Assembly (NCBI RefSeq): GCF_003013405.1 | Contig: NZ_PXZL01000002.1 | Span: 1-39,414, forward strand | From: Brevibacillus formosus | Lineage (GTDB): Bacteria; Bacillota; Bacilli; Brevibacillales; Brevibacillaceae | Direction of reading: 5' to 3' | Length of the DNA stretch: 39,414 nt | Shown here: positions 1 through 8,403 of the stretch, in pieces | How positions within the stretch are numbered: the first letter of the stretch is position 1 | How the letters are laid out: the number at the start of each line of letters is the position of its first letter | Made by a program: the position numbers and the translations under genes | The notes under the pieces: generated by a model | Seen by the model: the letters and a program-made list of their open reading frames with translations, nothing else | Told to the model about the DNA's origin: nothing | Databases searched by the model: none

Positions 1-15
1 AGTTTTCAAAGAGCA
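1..15 (-). promoter_or_regulatory. rRNA leader boxA-like antitermination element
   Basis: The minus strand reads TGCTCTTTGAAAACT, the conserved element found just ahead of 16S (and also 23S) genes in Bacillales rRNA operons, resembling boxA. A short GC-rich hairpin (TCGCC/GGCGA, about 25-40) lies just upstream of it. The rRNA gene itself would lie left of base 1 and is not in the window. The placement next to ygxA matches B. subtilis, where ygxA precedes rrnD. Confidence 0.8.
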
Positions 16-47
16 TTTTCGTTTCGCCGCCCAGAGGCGACTTTATT

Positions 48-165
48 AATTTAACACATAACCACTTGCGAAATCAAGTGTTTTTTTAAACTTTTTTCTC
101 GGCCGCTCTGCGTTAGCGCAGCAGCGACGTTTGTTAATATAACATGGATCACATACAGAAGTCAA
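48..165 (-). promoter_or_regulatory. Tandem rRNA operon promoters P1 and P2
   Basis: Two sigma-A-like promoters point left. The upstream one has -35 TTGACT (160-165) and -10 TATATT (136-141), 18 bp apart. The downstream one has -35 TTGATT (72-77) and -10 TAAATT (48-53), 18 bp apart. A GC hairpin (CTGCG/CGCAG, about 108-124) sits between them. Tandem promoters followed by a boxA leader are the normal layout of Bacillales rrn operons. Confidence 0.7.
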
Positions 166-182
166 CACTAATTGAAAAATTT

Positions 183-1043
183 TTATCTCATTAAAATAAA
201 ACCTGTTTCTCTGTCGCCATTTTCCCCTTCTTTACATACGACTTCTTGGATCAACAAGCGCTGAAGCATCTTATCTACCACGAGAGGAATCTCGATCTCT
301 GCCTCTTGAATCATCGGATGATTCATCAGCTCTTCCAAACGCCAAGGCCCTGATTTCGTCTCCATGAGCTCAACCAGGTATCGAACAGATTCCTTTGTTC
401 TGGATGCAATCCAAAATTCAATTGCCAGCACAAGTAGTTCAATTCGCTTCTCCAATGCCTCTGCATTAAAAGATAGCTCCTCATACAACTTATAAATAGA
501 AGGATCTATCTGTTTAACTTGCGTCCATAAAGCTGGCTGAGGATGATCTCCCGCTTCATATACAATGAGACGAGCCAAATAGTGAATCGTTTGAATGGCA
601 GAGTGATGCGCATCCAGCATCATACCTTGCTGCAAAAACTCTTTTGTCTCGTGAAAAAAACGAAGGATTTGGGAATACTCCCTACAGATATGTTTTTTCT
701 GGAGAGAAGATGACAAACTAGCCAGGCGCAGTTTCATTTGTTTCATATAATGATCTTTGTCCCAAACGATTTCTGCTCTTCGAAGCATCTCGGCAAGTCG
801 CTCATCCAAACCGCAGATGGCTCCCTTTTCCAGTTGCCACGTGCTGATTTGCTGCTCGATGATCACTTGTTCCTGAAAAAGCATGCGACGGATTTTACCA
901 TCAGCTTGGGGCTCATTTACTACGACGAAATAAAAGATTCCCTCGCGAAAGGGCACTAGCATATCCGAATCATTCAAAACGAGCACCGCTTGCACATCCA
1001 AACGCTGCTGGAGATTTTTCAGATACGTCTGCCTTAAAGTCAT
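183..1043 (-). CDS. ygxA: YgxA-like nucleotidyltransferase-like protein
   Basis: A 286-residue cytoplasmic protein without membrane segments. Length, sequence character and position resemble B. subtilis YgxA, annotated as a nucleotidyltransferase-like protein of unknown role. The N-terminal ~100 residues would carry a degenerate nucleotidyltransferase fold. The rest is helical with a HEPN-like flavour (His/Glu-rich helix around residues 125-160) and a winged-helix-like end. I see no intact GS...DxD catalytic motif, so activity is doubtful. It lies directly upstream of and codirectional with the rRNA promoters and divergent from ygzB, as in B. subtilis. Family assignment rests on synteny plus recalled similarity. 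Confidence 0.75.
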   Translation of the reverse strand: MTLRQTYLKNLQQRLDVQAVLVLNDSDMLVPFREGIFYFVVVNEPQADGKIRRMLFQEQVIIEQQISTWQLEKGAICGLDERLAEMLRRAEIVWDKDHYMKQMKLRLASLSSSLQKKHICREYSQILRFFHETKEFLQQGMMLDAHHSAIQTIHYLARLIVYEAGDHPQPALWTQVKQIDPSIYKLYEELSFNAEALEKRIELLVLAIEFWIASRTKESVRYLVELMETKSGPWRLEELMNHPMIQEAEIEIPLVVDKMLQRLLIQEVVCKEGENGDRETGFILMR

Positions 1044-1159
1044 GCCTTGTTCCTCCCTGCCCCCTGGGTTGAACTTATGGATTCTACAAGTCTTGTCGGT
1101 TTCCTGCTTGTCAACAGCAAATCCTTTGTATGCTATACTATAGGGTAGGAGGAATGATC

Positions 1160-1534
1160 ATGAAAAATACAGAACGCCTGAGCAAGATCAAACGCATGCG
1201 CACATGGGGCAACTGGAGCATGGTAATCGGCATTTTGCTGATGTATACAGGGTACGCATTTTTTGCAGGTTATTTGGACTTTATTCCTTTACTTGGAAGC
1301 CTCTTGAAAGGCTCTTACATTTTTATGACGCTGCTTTTGATCATCGGGTTCATTCTGACAATGGGCAGTACAGTCTTGTTTATGATTTCCGGGATGGTCT
1401 CCACTTCAGCTCCGCAGGTGCAATGCCCTTCATGCCAAAAAGTTACGAAGATGTTGGGTAAAGAAGACGCCTGTATGTTTTGTGGACAACCATTACGCCT
1501 AGAAGACGGACATCCTCAACAAAATCAGACATAA
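1160..1534 (+). CDS. ygzB: YgzB-like small membrane protein with zinc ribbon
   Basis: A 124-residue protein with two hydrophobic segments (roughly residues 17-40 and 50-78). A C-terminal zinc-ribbon-like tail carries two CxxC pairs (CPSC and CMFC), so it probably sits in the membrane with a cytoplasmic zinc knuckle. Function is unknown. The start at 1160 is preferred because GGAGG ends at 1152, 7 nt away. The in-frame ATG at 1154 is too close to it, and the start at 1130 has no ribosome site. An extended -10 (TGCTATACT, 1131-1139) lies just upstream. The neighbours perR and ygxA are those of B. subtilis ygzB. Confidence 0.8.
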   Translation: MKNTERLSKIKRMRTWGNWSMVIGILLMYTGYAFFAGYLDFIPLLGSLLKGSYIFMTLLLIIGFILTMGSTVLFMISGMVSTSAPQVQCPSCQKVTKMLGKEDACMFCGQPLRLEDGHPQQNQT

Positions 1535-1556
1535 TATGATTCCTTCTCATACGTAA

Positions 1557-1605
1557 AAAGCCACCTGCTAATTCCCGAGCATTCGGGGTGCAAGTGGCTT
1601 TCTTT
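1557..1605. terminator. Bidirectional terminator between ygzB and the GH18 gene
   Basis: Stem AAAGCCAC-CTGC pairs with GCA-AGTGGCTTT. T-rich flanks are present on both strands, serving the two convergent genes. Confidence 0.75.
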
Positions 1606-1624
1606 CGTGAAAGCTGTCTATTTT

Positions 1625-3358
1625 TTATTTCAGAGTCTCATCAATTGCTTGCCATATCTCTGGCACTTCAAAACCACGGCGCCAAGAAGCTACACCGGCC
1701 AAGTTGTACTTATTGACGATCTCCATACGCTTCTTCATGGAAGTTACGTCTTCTATCCACATTTTATAGACGTTGCCATCCTTCGAGTCTTTATACTCCA
1801 CGTAATGTTGACCTGAAGCTTCATCCATAACTGGTGTCAGCTTGCGTTCGTTGATCCATTCCTGGGCTTTTGTCATGGAATAAGCTTTGGAGCTCACCTT
1901 CACAGTGCCATCAGCCTGTTTGGATTCTGTCCACAAGCGAGTGTAAAAAGGTACACCCAGCAGCAGCTTTTCGTTAGGGACTTCTTCCAGCACTCCTTGC
2001 AAGCCCCGCTCCACCCATGGCAATGATGCGACAGAACCAGCTTTTGGACTCGCTGCCCAATGCTCATCATATGTCATCACCGCAACATAATCGACGACCT
2101 CGGCCAAAGCTTTCCGATCCAAGAACATGGACCATTGCTTAGCGTTTGACTTGATCGTCACATCTATAGAAACGGTCAGTCCTTGCTGATGGAGATACGG
2201 CGTCAGCTCCCGAACAAACTGAACGAGTTCCTCTTTCTCTTCTAAATATACGTTCTCAAAATCGATGTTGATGCCATCGAGATCGTATAGATGAGCGTAG
2301 TACAAGAGTTGGGCAATTAATTGATCTCGCTTGTCATAGCTACTGAGAACAGATTTGGTCCAATCTGGATTAAAGCCGTTTGTAACTAACCCCCAAACCT
2401 TGTAGCCCCTTTTATGCGCCCATTTGACGTACGCAGGATCGGCCCTGTTCAATAGATTTCCTTCTGCATCCTTCATTTCAAACCAAGTAGGAGTTACTAC
2501 ATTTACCCCTGGTAATGCACCAATTTTTGAAACATCCGGATTTTTACTGACGACGTGCTCCCATACGAGGTTGATCTTTCCCTCAGGCTTCCAAGCATCA
2601 TGTTGTTGTCCAGTAGCAGTCATGTGCTCCAGCTGGACTTTGCGTACATCCGTCATTTCAATACTTTTCTCTGAAATGAATCCCCCGACACCCGAGGCCG
2701 TCAAAACGCGATACCAGTTATCCTTTTTGCCAAGAACGTCGACAACCTCACCCGCAGACAGCTCTGCTACAATCGGGGTTCGGTGAGAAGCACCGGTACG
2801 GACTGCTTGTTTTTCCTCGGCAGCGATCACTTTCGCTTGCTGGATTTCGTAGCCCTCTTTTTCGACGACCAAGACACCCGTATCTGCTTTTCGCTCAAAA
2901 GAATAAGGATACAGCTTTTCCAAAGGATCCAACGGGACATAGCGTGTGCCGTCTACCTCTTTAACCGGAACGAGTAAATCCACAGGTTTTTTGTTCAGAT
3001 AGGCGACAACTTCTCCGCTCTCCATCCGAAGCACCTTATCCTTCGTCGTGACGATAACGGAATGTGTAGGCTCATCCCAAAAAATCGCTGGATCAATGTT
3101 TTCTTTAATGAAATCAAAGGGCAGCAATATTTGCTCTGATTCCAATATATACGTGGACTCTTTCCGCGAGCCTTCGTATACAATCACATTTTTGTCACCA
3201 TTATACGGCTGCACATGCTCGGTTGAGGCACGAAGTACAAAAAACCAGTAAATGCTGCCGAAGATGGCCAACAAGAAAAAGCTCAACAAAAACAGCCTGC
3301 GAAAAGCCCTTCGTTTTCTTCGTCTTGGTCGCAGAGTTCTGCCTGACTCCCTGCTCAT
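1625..3358 (-). CDS. Membrane-anchored SH3-GH18 glycoside hydrolase
   Basis: A 577-residue protein. A very basic cytoplasmic N-terminus (RPRRRKRRAFRR) leads into one membrane segment (about 23-43), so the rest should be outside. A stalk resembling the copper-amine-oxidase-N domain covers about 55-170. A bacterial SH3 domain (about 182-237) follows, then a GH18 barrel (about 260-577) with the catalytic signature DGINIDFE, proton donor E368. Such SH3/GH18 proteins (YaaH/SleL/YdhD relatives) cut beta-1,4-N-acetylglucosamine bonds in spore cortex or cell wall, so a wall or spore role is likely. The ATG at 3358 follows AGGTGGAG. The GTG at 3367 lies inside that ribosome site and is less likely. 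The gene sits between ygzB and perR, a place empty in B. subtilis. Confidence 0.85.
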   Translation of the reverse strand: MSRESGRTLRPRRRKRRAFRRLFLLSFFLLAIFGSIYWFFVLRASTEHVQPYNGDKNVIVYEGSRKESTYILESEQILLPFDFIKENIDPAIFWDEPTHSVIVTTKDKVLRMESGEVVAYLNKKPVDLLVPVKEVDGTRYVPLDPLEKLYPYSFERKADTGVLVVEKEGYEIQQAKVIAAEEKQAVRTGASHRTPIVAELSAGEVVDVLGKKDNWYRVLTASGVGGFISEKSIEMTDVRKVQLEHMTATGQQHDAWKPEGKINLVWEHVVSKNPDVSKIGALPGVNVVTPTWFEMKDAEGNLLNRADPAYVKWAHKRGYKVWGLVTNGFNPDWTKSVLSSYDKRDQLIAQLLYYAHLYDLDGINIDFENVYLEEKEELVQFVRELTPYLHQQGLTVSIDVTIKSNAKQWSMFLDRKALAEVVDYVAVMTYDEHWAASPKAGSVASLPWVERGLQGVLEEVPNEKLLLGVPFYTRLWTESKQADGTVKVSSKAYSMTKAQEWINERKLTPVMDEASGQHYVEYKDSKDGNVYKMWIEDVTSMKKRMEIVNKYNLAGVASWRRGFEVPEIWQAIDETLK

Positions 3359-3564
3359 AATCTCCACCTGCTTCCCGGTACATAAGCCTGTCTTCTGACT
3401 TGGGCTGTATGATTTGACTCATTATTCCGATCATAGCGTTGGTTCAATCCATTCACAACCTTTTGTATTCTGGTAATTCACGAACAAGCTTCCTACCAAG
3501 AAGAAGACGTACGAGAAGCCAAAAGGTTACAGATATCGACAGAAAGGGAGATGTCCTCCAAAAG

Positions 3565-3612
3565 CAAACACCCCCTGCATCACCGGGATTATCCGATTCA
3601 AGCAGGAGGTGC
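3565..3612 (-). terminator. perR terminator
   Basis: On the minus strand GCACCTCCTGC pairs with GCAGGGGGTG around a loop holding a second small hairpin. It is followed by TTTGCTTTT. It ends the perR transcript. Confidence 0.6.
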
Positions 3613-3631
3613 TCATCCATCAACTACATTC

Positions 3632-4066
3632 TTAGTGGGGATTCTTTTGACAGGAATCACAAACGCCATAAACTTCCATACGATGTCCGGTTACTTTGAA
3701 GCCGATGTCTTTGGAAGCAGCTACTTCTGCATCCCGCAAATACGGAAAGTGGAAGTCCCTGATTGCACCACAGGAGGAACAGATCGCATGATAATGATCT
3801 TCTTCCACATTGGCATCGAATCGGCTGGACGCATCCCCGTAAGTGAGCTCTGTAACCAATCCAGCATCTTTAAAGACTCGTAGATTGTTATAAATCGTTG
3901 CAACGCTCATATTCGGGAATTTGCCTTCAAGGGCTTTATATATTTCGTCAGCCGTCGGGTGGGTCATCGTTTCCAGCAAATAGGTCAAAATTGCATGGCG
4001 CTGAGGTGTCATACGAACCCCGGTATTCTTCAGGATTTCAACAGCTTTCTCCACACGTTGTACCAT
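3632..4066 (-). CDS. perR: PerR, peroxide-responsive Fur-family repressor
   Basis: A 144-residue Fur-family repressor that senses H2O2 by metal-catalysed histidine oxidation. An N-terminal winged helix includes the recognition segment [12 protein letters not shown]. All regulatory metal ligands known from B. subtilis PerR are present: H36, D84, H91, H93 and D104. The structural zinc site is C96/C99/C136/C139. The Asp at 104, rather than Glu, favours PerR over Fur or Zur. The start at 4066 gives the family length; the longer in-frame reading runs through the promoter and operator. It has its own promoter with a Per box, so autorepression is expected. Known targets of the family include katA, ahpC, hemA and mrgA; none is in this window. 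Confidence 0.95.
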   Translation of the reverse strand: MVQRVEKAVEILKNTGVRMTPQRHAILTYLLETMTHPTADEIYKALEGKFPNMSVATIYNNLRVFKDAGLVTELTYGDASSRFDANVEEDHYHAICSSCGAIRDFHFPYLRDAEVAASKDIGFKVTGHRMEVYGVCDSCQKNPH

Positions 4067-4125
4067 CTTGTTACACCCCACAGTCTTTCGCAAGACAAAA
4101 GAACAAGCTTCTCTAATGTCATTGA

Positions 4126-4173
4126 TTAGAATTACTATAAATAAGTGTACGTCTAGTCGGCGAAAACTGTCAA
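4126..4173 (-). promoter_or_regulatory. perR promoter with Per box
   Basis: -35 TTGACA (4168-4173), an 18-bp spacer and -10 TACACT (4144-4149). Four bases downstream is TTATAGTAATTCTAA (minus strand, 4126-4140). This matches the Per box TTATAATNATTATAA at 12 of its 14 fixed positions. The site lies over the expected transcription start, which fits autorepression. Confidence 0.85.
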
Positions 4174-4217
4174 TATCCATTCATTCGATTTGAACAGAAA
4201 GAAGTGGAAAATCAAGT

Positions 4218-4904
4218 TTATCCCTTTGCTTTTGCAGGCTTTTTAGTTGCAGGTTTTTTAGCTTTTTTGGCTTCCGCCTGTGCAAACTTACACATGGATT
4301 GAAGGGTACAACTGCCGCATTGTGGATTGCGCGACGAACATACACGTCTGCCGTGCCAGATTAGCCAATGATGTGCATCCGTCCACTTCTCTTTCGGAAT
4401 GCGCTTCATGAGCTGACGCTCCACTTCGTCCACATTGTCGCTATTCGCAAGACCTAACCGGTTCCCTACGCGGAATACATGCGTATCCACCGCGATCGCA
4501 GGAATTCCGAATGCATTGGACAAAACGACATTTGCAGTCTTTCTCCCTACTCCCGGCAACGCTTCGAGCTCGGCGTGCGTTTGTGGAACTTCGCTATTGT
4601 ATTTTTCGTACAAGATTCTACAGGTCTCTAAAATGTTTTTACTCTTATTCTTATACAACCCGAGCCCTTTTATATGCTCTTCCATTTCTTCCTGTGTCAA
4701 ATGAAGGTAATGCTCCGGCTGGTTTAGCTGCTGGAACATGGGTGCGGTAATCTCATTTACCCGTTTATCCGTACATTGGGCAGAAAGAATGGTCGCAATG
4801 AGAAGTTCAAACGGGGTTGTATAATTCAATTCACAGTGCGCATCCGGATAAAGCTGCTGCAAATTATCCAAAATGTCGGCAACAGGTACTTTGCGTTGTG
4901 CCAT
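4218..4904 (-). CDS. nth: Endonuclease III
   Basis: A 228-residue base-excision repair DNA glycosylase/AP lyase for oxidised pyrimidines. The helix-hairpin-helix LPGVGRKTANVV carries catalytic K122, and D140 lies in VDTHV. The [4Fe-4S] loop has the correct spacing: C189, C196, C199, C205 (C-x6-C-x2-C-x5-C). An unusual 20-residue tail rich in Lys, Ala and Pro follows the cluster, probably disordered and DNA- or RNA-binding. GGGGGAT precedes the start. The neighbour perR and a MutY gene at the other end of the window also deal with oxidative damage. In B. subtilis nth lies elsewhere, next to dnaD. Confidence 0.95.
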   Translation of the reverse strand: MAQRKVPVADILDNLQQLYPDAHCELNYTTPFELLIATILSAQCTDKRVNEITAPMFQQLNQPEHYLHLTQEEMEEHIKGLGLYKNKSKNILETCRILYEKYNSEVPQTHAELEALPGVGRKTANVVLSNAFGIPAIAVDTHVFRVGNRLGLANSDNVDEVERQLMKRIPKEKWTDAHHWLIWHGRRVCSSRNPQCGSCTLQSMCKFAQAEAKKAKKPATKKPAKAKG

Positions 4905-5022
4905 AAATATATCCCCCTTTTCCCTACATTATACCGCCTTGGTCAACACAGCGATCGATAGCACCGCAGACTGCAACTGTTGTACAATGAGTCTGGAAGT
5001 ATTTAACGGGAGGAGGTTTTCC

Positions 5023-5931
5023 ATGAAAGTATTCCTGACTGGTGCCACAGGTTTTGTTGGACGGGGTATACTCGAGCGCTTGCAGGCAGAAGGATATGAG
5101 ACGGTTTGCCTCACCAGAGCTGGTTCAACAGGTAAGCTTCCCTACAACGAAACCGCCAATCCACATATAACGGAAGCGACAGGCGATCTATTTGATAAAG
5201 AATCATTGATGAGAGCGATGCAAGGCTGCGATGCTATCATCCACCTCGTCGGAATTATTCGCGAACAACCAGGGAAAGGCATTAGCTTTTCTCGTATCCA
5301 TGTAGAGGGTACAAAAAATGTACTGGAGGCAGCCAAGCAAGCTGGAATCAAGCGTTTTGTCCACATGAGTGCTCTTGGTGCACGCGAAAACGCCACGAGC
5401 GCCTATCACCGAACCAAATACGAAGCGGAGCAGCTTGTGCAAGCGAGCGGTATTCCATACGTCATTTTCCGTCCATCCGTCATTTTTGGTCCCGGGGATG
5501 AATTCGTGAACATGCTGGCTGATCTTGTCCGGTTACCTGTCACACCGGTCATTGGCGATGGCTCCTACCCTTTGCAGCCTGTCGCTCGCAAGACGGTGGC
5601 CGATGTATTCGTCCAAGCCTTGAGTAGACCCGAATCAACCAATCAAATTTACGAAACAGGTGGGCCTGAACCACTCTCCTACGGGCAAATCCTAGATAAG
5701 ATTGGCGAGGCAATCGGAAAGCGGAAGGTCAATAAAATTCACATTCCCCTTGCTTTCATGAAGCCTGTGGTAAATATGATGGAAAGATTTCCATTCTTCC
5801 CGATTACCAACACGCAGCTCACTATGCTGCTAGAAGGAAACGCATGTAAGGACGGAAAGCTCCTCTACGATACTTTTCACACAGAGAAAATCGACTTTCT
5901 CCCGGGAATCACCACTTACCTCCGTGCCTAA
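5023..5931 (+). CDS. NAD(P)-dependent epimerase/dehydratase-like protein
   Basis: A 302-residue atypical short-chain dehydrogenase. The Rossmann motif GATGFVGRGIL is at the extreme N-terminus, and the active-site Tyr/Lys pair is in YHRTK (YxxxK). The overall look is the NmrA/complex I NDUFA9-like branch (UDP-sugar-epimerase fold), often annotated as NAD(P)H-binding protein; the substrate cannot be told. The ATG at 5023 follows GGGAGGAGG. Upstream in-frame sequence is the nth promoter region and is not expected to be coding. The gene is divergent from nth and monocistronic, followed by a strong terminator. Confidence 0.85.
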   Translation: MKVFLTGATGFVGRGILERLQAEGYETVCLTRAGSTGKLPYNETANPHITEATGDLFDKESLMRAMQGCDAIIHLVGIIREQPGKGISFSRIHVEGTKNVLEAAKQAGIKRFVHMSALGARENATSAYHRTKYEAEQLVQASGIPYVIFRPSVIFGPGDEFVNMLADLVRLPVTPVIGDGSYPLQPVARKTVADVFVQALSRPESTNQIYETGGPEPLSYGQILDKIGEAIGKRKVNKIHIPLAFMKPVVNMMERFPFFPITNTQLTMLLEGNACKDGKLLYDTFHTEKIDFLPGITTYLRA

Positions 5932-5935
5932 AATT

Positions 5936-5967
5936 GAAGCCCCCTGCTTAATCCCAGGGGGCTTTTG
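5936..5967. terminator. Bidirectional terminator
   Basis: GAAGCCCCCTG pairs with CCAGGGGGCTTT around a short loop. It serves the epimerase-like gene (+) and the cobalamin adenosyltransferase (-). Confidence 0.85.
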
Positions 5968-5968
5968 A

Positions 5969-6517
5969 CTATTCGTGGAGCGTTTTTTCAACTGCACTTG
6001 TCTCTTTATTTATATGACGAGCCACAACGAACAGATAATCAGACAATCGATTGAGGTATTTGACCACAGACGGGTTTACCTGCTCCTGCTGTGCCACATG
6101 GACTGCTTTGCGCTCTGCACGTCTGACGACCGTACGCGAAACATGGAAGGCAGCCGCTGCTGGATGTCCGCCAGGCAAAATAAAATTGGTGAGCGGAGGC
6201 AACTTTGCATCTAACATGTCAATCTGCTCTTCCAGAAAAGTAACGTCCTCTTCTGCAATTGGCCAACCGACCTTCTTGCCTTCTGGCGTCGCCAGCTCAG
6301 CCCCTACATGGAACAGTTTTGTCTGAATGACATGGAAGACATCCTGCAATTCCTTCCACTCTTCTGTCGTAGACAACAGGGACAGAGCCAATCCAATCTG
6401 CGAGTTGGCTTCATCGCATGTACCGTATGCCTCTACACGGTCCGCAAACTTAGGCACGCGGACACCTGCAACCAGCGACGTCTCACCTTTATCCCCTGAC
6501 TTTGTATAAATCTTCAT
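5969..6517 (-). CDS. PduO-type cob(I)alamin adenosyltransferase
   Basis: A 182-residue enzyme that transfers the adenosyl group of ATP to cob(I)alamin, making coenzyme B12. Family signatures are all present: TKSGDKGETSL at the N-terminus (ATP binding), RVEAYGTCDEANSQIG, FILPGG and RTVVRRAERK. Length is typical of the PduO/YvqK (EutT-unrelated) type. The start at 6517 follows GGAGGGG. It is the last gene of the leftward bcp-M42-methyltransferase-adenosyltransferase unit, 25 bp after the methyltransferase. No cobalamin riboswitch was seen and no B12-dependent enzyme is nearby, so it probably supplies enzymes encoded elsewhere. Confidence 0.93.
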   Translation of the reverse strand: MKIYTKSGDKGETSLVAGVRVPKFADRVEAYGTCDEANSQIGLALSLLSTTEEWKELQDVFHVIQTKLFHVGAELATPEGKKVGWPIAEEDVTFLEEQIDMLDAKLPPLTNFILPGGHPAAAAFHVSRTVVRRAERKAVHVAQQEQVNPSVVKYLNRLSDYLFVVARHINKETSAVEKTLHE

Positions 6518-6542
6518 TCCGTATCCCCTCCACAGGTTCCGT

Positions 6543-7304
6543 TTACAAAGCTTCTGCGACCAGAATCAATTCTGAGCTATTTGCGTCAAAAGGTGTCTTT
6601 GCAAAAGAACCGTATCGTTGTGTGACCTTCAAGCCGTTTAAACGAAGCAGATGATGGAGCTCCGCGGGGAAAATGTAGCGGAGAGTAAATCGACCTTTCA
6701 CCCGTTCCGTCACAACTCCCTGTGCATCTGTACGCTCGTATATGCGTGTCACTTCGGACAGTTGCTGAAAATGGTCATAACGGGTGTAATCCCACATCGC
6801 AACCTCTTCCCCCGATGGAAGTGGATAGGTGCCACGCAAGGACATTTTTTCATTTTCCTCGTAAAAATGATGAATCTTGGGCACAAACACGTTCATGATA
6901 AACTTCCCGCCTGGAGCCAGATGCTTGCGAATGCACGTCAATGCCTTCATTTGCTCTTGAACATGCAACAGGTGCAAAAACGACCGAAAAGGAATCATAA
7001 TCAGCGAGAATGACTCCTGCAGATCAAAGGCGCGCATATCCCCTTGCAATAGCTTCAAGCCGGATGTCACACCTTGTTCCTCTGCTTTTGCCTGCGCCCT
7101 TGCCAGCATATCCTGGGATAGGTCAATTCCGGTAACGTCGATGCCAGCCTGCGCCATCGGAATGCTGATTCTCCCGGTGCCGCAAGCGAGATCCAGCACC
7201 TTTCCCCCTGCCAGCTTGGCTTGTTCCAGATAGAACTCAACATCACCCGCAACACCGCGCTGAGTGAGGTCATAGTAGTCAGCCCATTGATACATATTGC
7301 TCAT
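6543..7304 (-). CDS. Class I SAM-dependent methyltransferase
   Basis: A 253-residue protein with Rossmann motif I VLDLACGTGRISIP (about residues 37-50), motif II acidic VTGIDLSQDML and motif III LLQGDMRAF. These are the standard S-adenosylmethionine pocket of small-molecule methyltransferases. The C-terminal half is beta-rich (RGTYPLPSG, EVAMWDYTRYD), as in DUF4942-free YcgJ/UbiE-like proteins; the substrate is unknown. AGGAGG of its ribosome site overlaps the stop region of the upstream M42 gene (gap 9 bp), so it is very likely cotranscribed. Confidence 0.88.
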   Translation of the reverse strand: MSNMYQWADYYDLTQRGVAGDVEFYLEQAKLAGGKVLDLACGTGRISIPMAQAGIDVTGIDLSQDMLARAQAKAEEQGVTSGLKLLQGDMRAFDLQESFSLIMIPFRSFLHLLHVQEQMKALTCIRKHLAPGGKFIMNVFVPKIHHFYEENEKMSLRGTYPLPSGEEVAMWDYTRYDHFQQLSEVTRIYERTDAQGVVTERVKGRFTLRYIFPAELHHLLRLNGLKVTQRYGSFAKTPFDANSSELILVAEAL

Positions 7305-7313
7305 CTGGTCCTC

Positions 7314-8366
7314 CTATGCTTGCATTTCTTCTGATTGAAGGTAGGCCATCACGAGCTTTGCCGTGTTGTCGAGCGCTTCTTTATGTGTACGTTCATGAGA
7401 GTGTGAAGCATCTACTCCCGGTCCGATCAAGCCATGGACAACGTCATATCCGGCTCTCAGCGCAGCACTTGCGTCAGAACCATAGTACGGATAAATGTCT
7501 ACTTGATAGTTCAAACCGTTCGCTTGTGCGAGCTTGGTCAGATGGCTGCGCAATCCGTAGTGGTAAGGTCCTGTAGAATCCTTCGCACAAATGGACACGC
7601 AATACTCATCTGTCGTCTGTCCGTCCCCAATCGCGCCCATGTCGACAGCCAGGTACTCCACCACGTTGTCAGGGATGCTGGAATTGCCTCCGTAGCCGAT
7701 CTCTTCATTATTGCTGATAAAAAAGTGCGTGGTGTAAGGCAGCTTCACGCCGGATTCACTCAGTTCCTTCAGAACCCCCAGCAGCACAGCTACGCTTGCT
7801 TTGTCGTCGATATGGCGGGACTTGATAAAGCCGCTATCCGTTACCTTCACGCGCGGATCAAAGGAGACGAAATCTCCGACGGAAATCCCAAGCGCAAGGA
7901 CTTGCTCTTTGGTTGTGACCTTTTCATCCAGTCGAACTTCCATATTCGCCTCATTACGCTCAGCTTTCCCCGCTTCTGAGCTGTATACATGCACGGAGGC
8001 CTTGGTGGACAGTATCGTACCGGTTACAAGACGGCCGCTGCCAGTTTCTACAACGCAGTGCTCCCCTTCAATCGCATTGAATGCAAAGCCGCCGATCAAG
8101 GTCAGCTTCAAGCGCCCGTTGCTCTTTATTTCTTTTACCATCGCGCCCAGTGTATCGACATGCGCGGTCAAAAGTCTTGCTTTGTCGTTATTTGCCCCCG
8201 CTACTGTTGCAACAATTGCCCCTTTGTTTGTCCGTCTATAAGAAACGCCAAGCTTTTCCAACTCTTGTGCAACCCAAGCCATTACTTTTTCCGTATTGCC
8301 AGACGGACTTGGGATGTTCGCCAATTGGCAAAAGCTATGTACAACATATTCCGTAGATACACTCAT
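7314..8366 (-). CDS. M42-family metallo-aminopeptidase
   Basis: A 350-residue cytoplasmic aminopeptidase of the M42/TET family, which forms large dodecameric shells in known members. The two-metal site is visible: H69 and D71 in TAHVDTLG, D187/D188 in SRHIDDKAS, E221/E222 in SNNEEIGYGG, D242 in AVDMGA, and a His cluster 322-328 (SHSHERTH). The start at 8366 has GGAGGAG in front. The 28 extra upstream residues overlap the bcp end and lack a ribosome site. It lies 37 bp after bcp and 9 bp before the methyltransferase. Peptide recycling is the family role; the exact specificity is unclear. Confidence 0.92.
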   Translation of the reverse strand: MSVSTEYVVHSFCQLANIPSPSGNTEKVMAWVAQELEKLGVSYRRTNKGAIVATVAGANNDKARLLTAHVDTLGAMVKEIKSNGRLKLTLIGGFAFNAIEGEHCVVETGSGRLVTGTILSTKASVHVYSSEAGKAERNEANMEVRLDEKVTTKEQVLALGISVGDFVSFDPRVKVTDSGFIKSRHIDDKASVAVLLGVLKELSESGVKLPYTTHFFISNNEEIGYGGNSSIPDNVVEYLAVDMGAIGDGQTTDEYCVSICAKDSTGPYHYGLRSHLTKLAQANGLNYQVDIYPYYGSDASAALRAGYDVVHGLIGPGVDASHSHERTHKEALDNTAKLVMAYLQSEEMQA

Positions 8367-8403
8367 CTGTATGCTCCTCCATTCGCCCATTGCGAAATAA
8401 ACA

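Noticed and set aside
4067..4180. Longer N-terminus of PerR
   Set aside because: It would read through the promoter and Per box and exceed the family length of about 145 residues.
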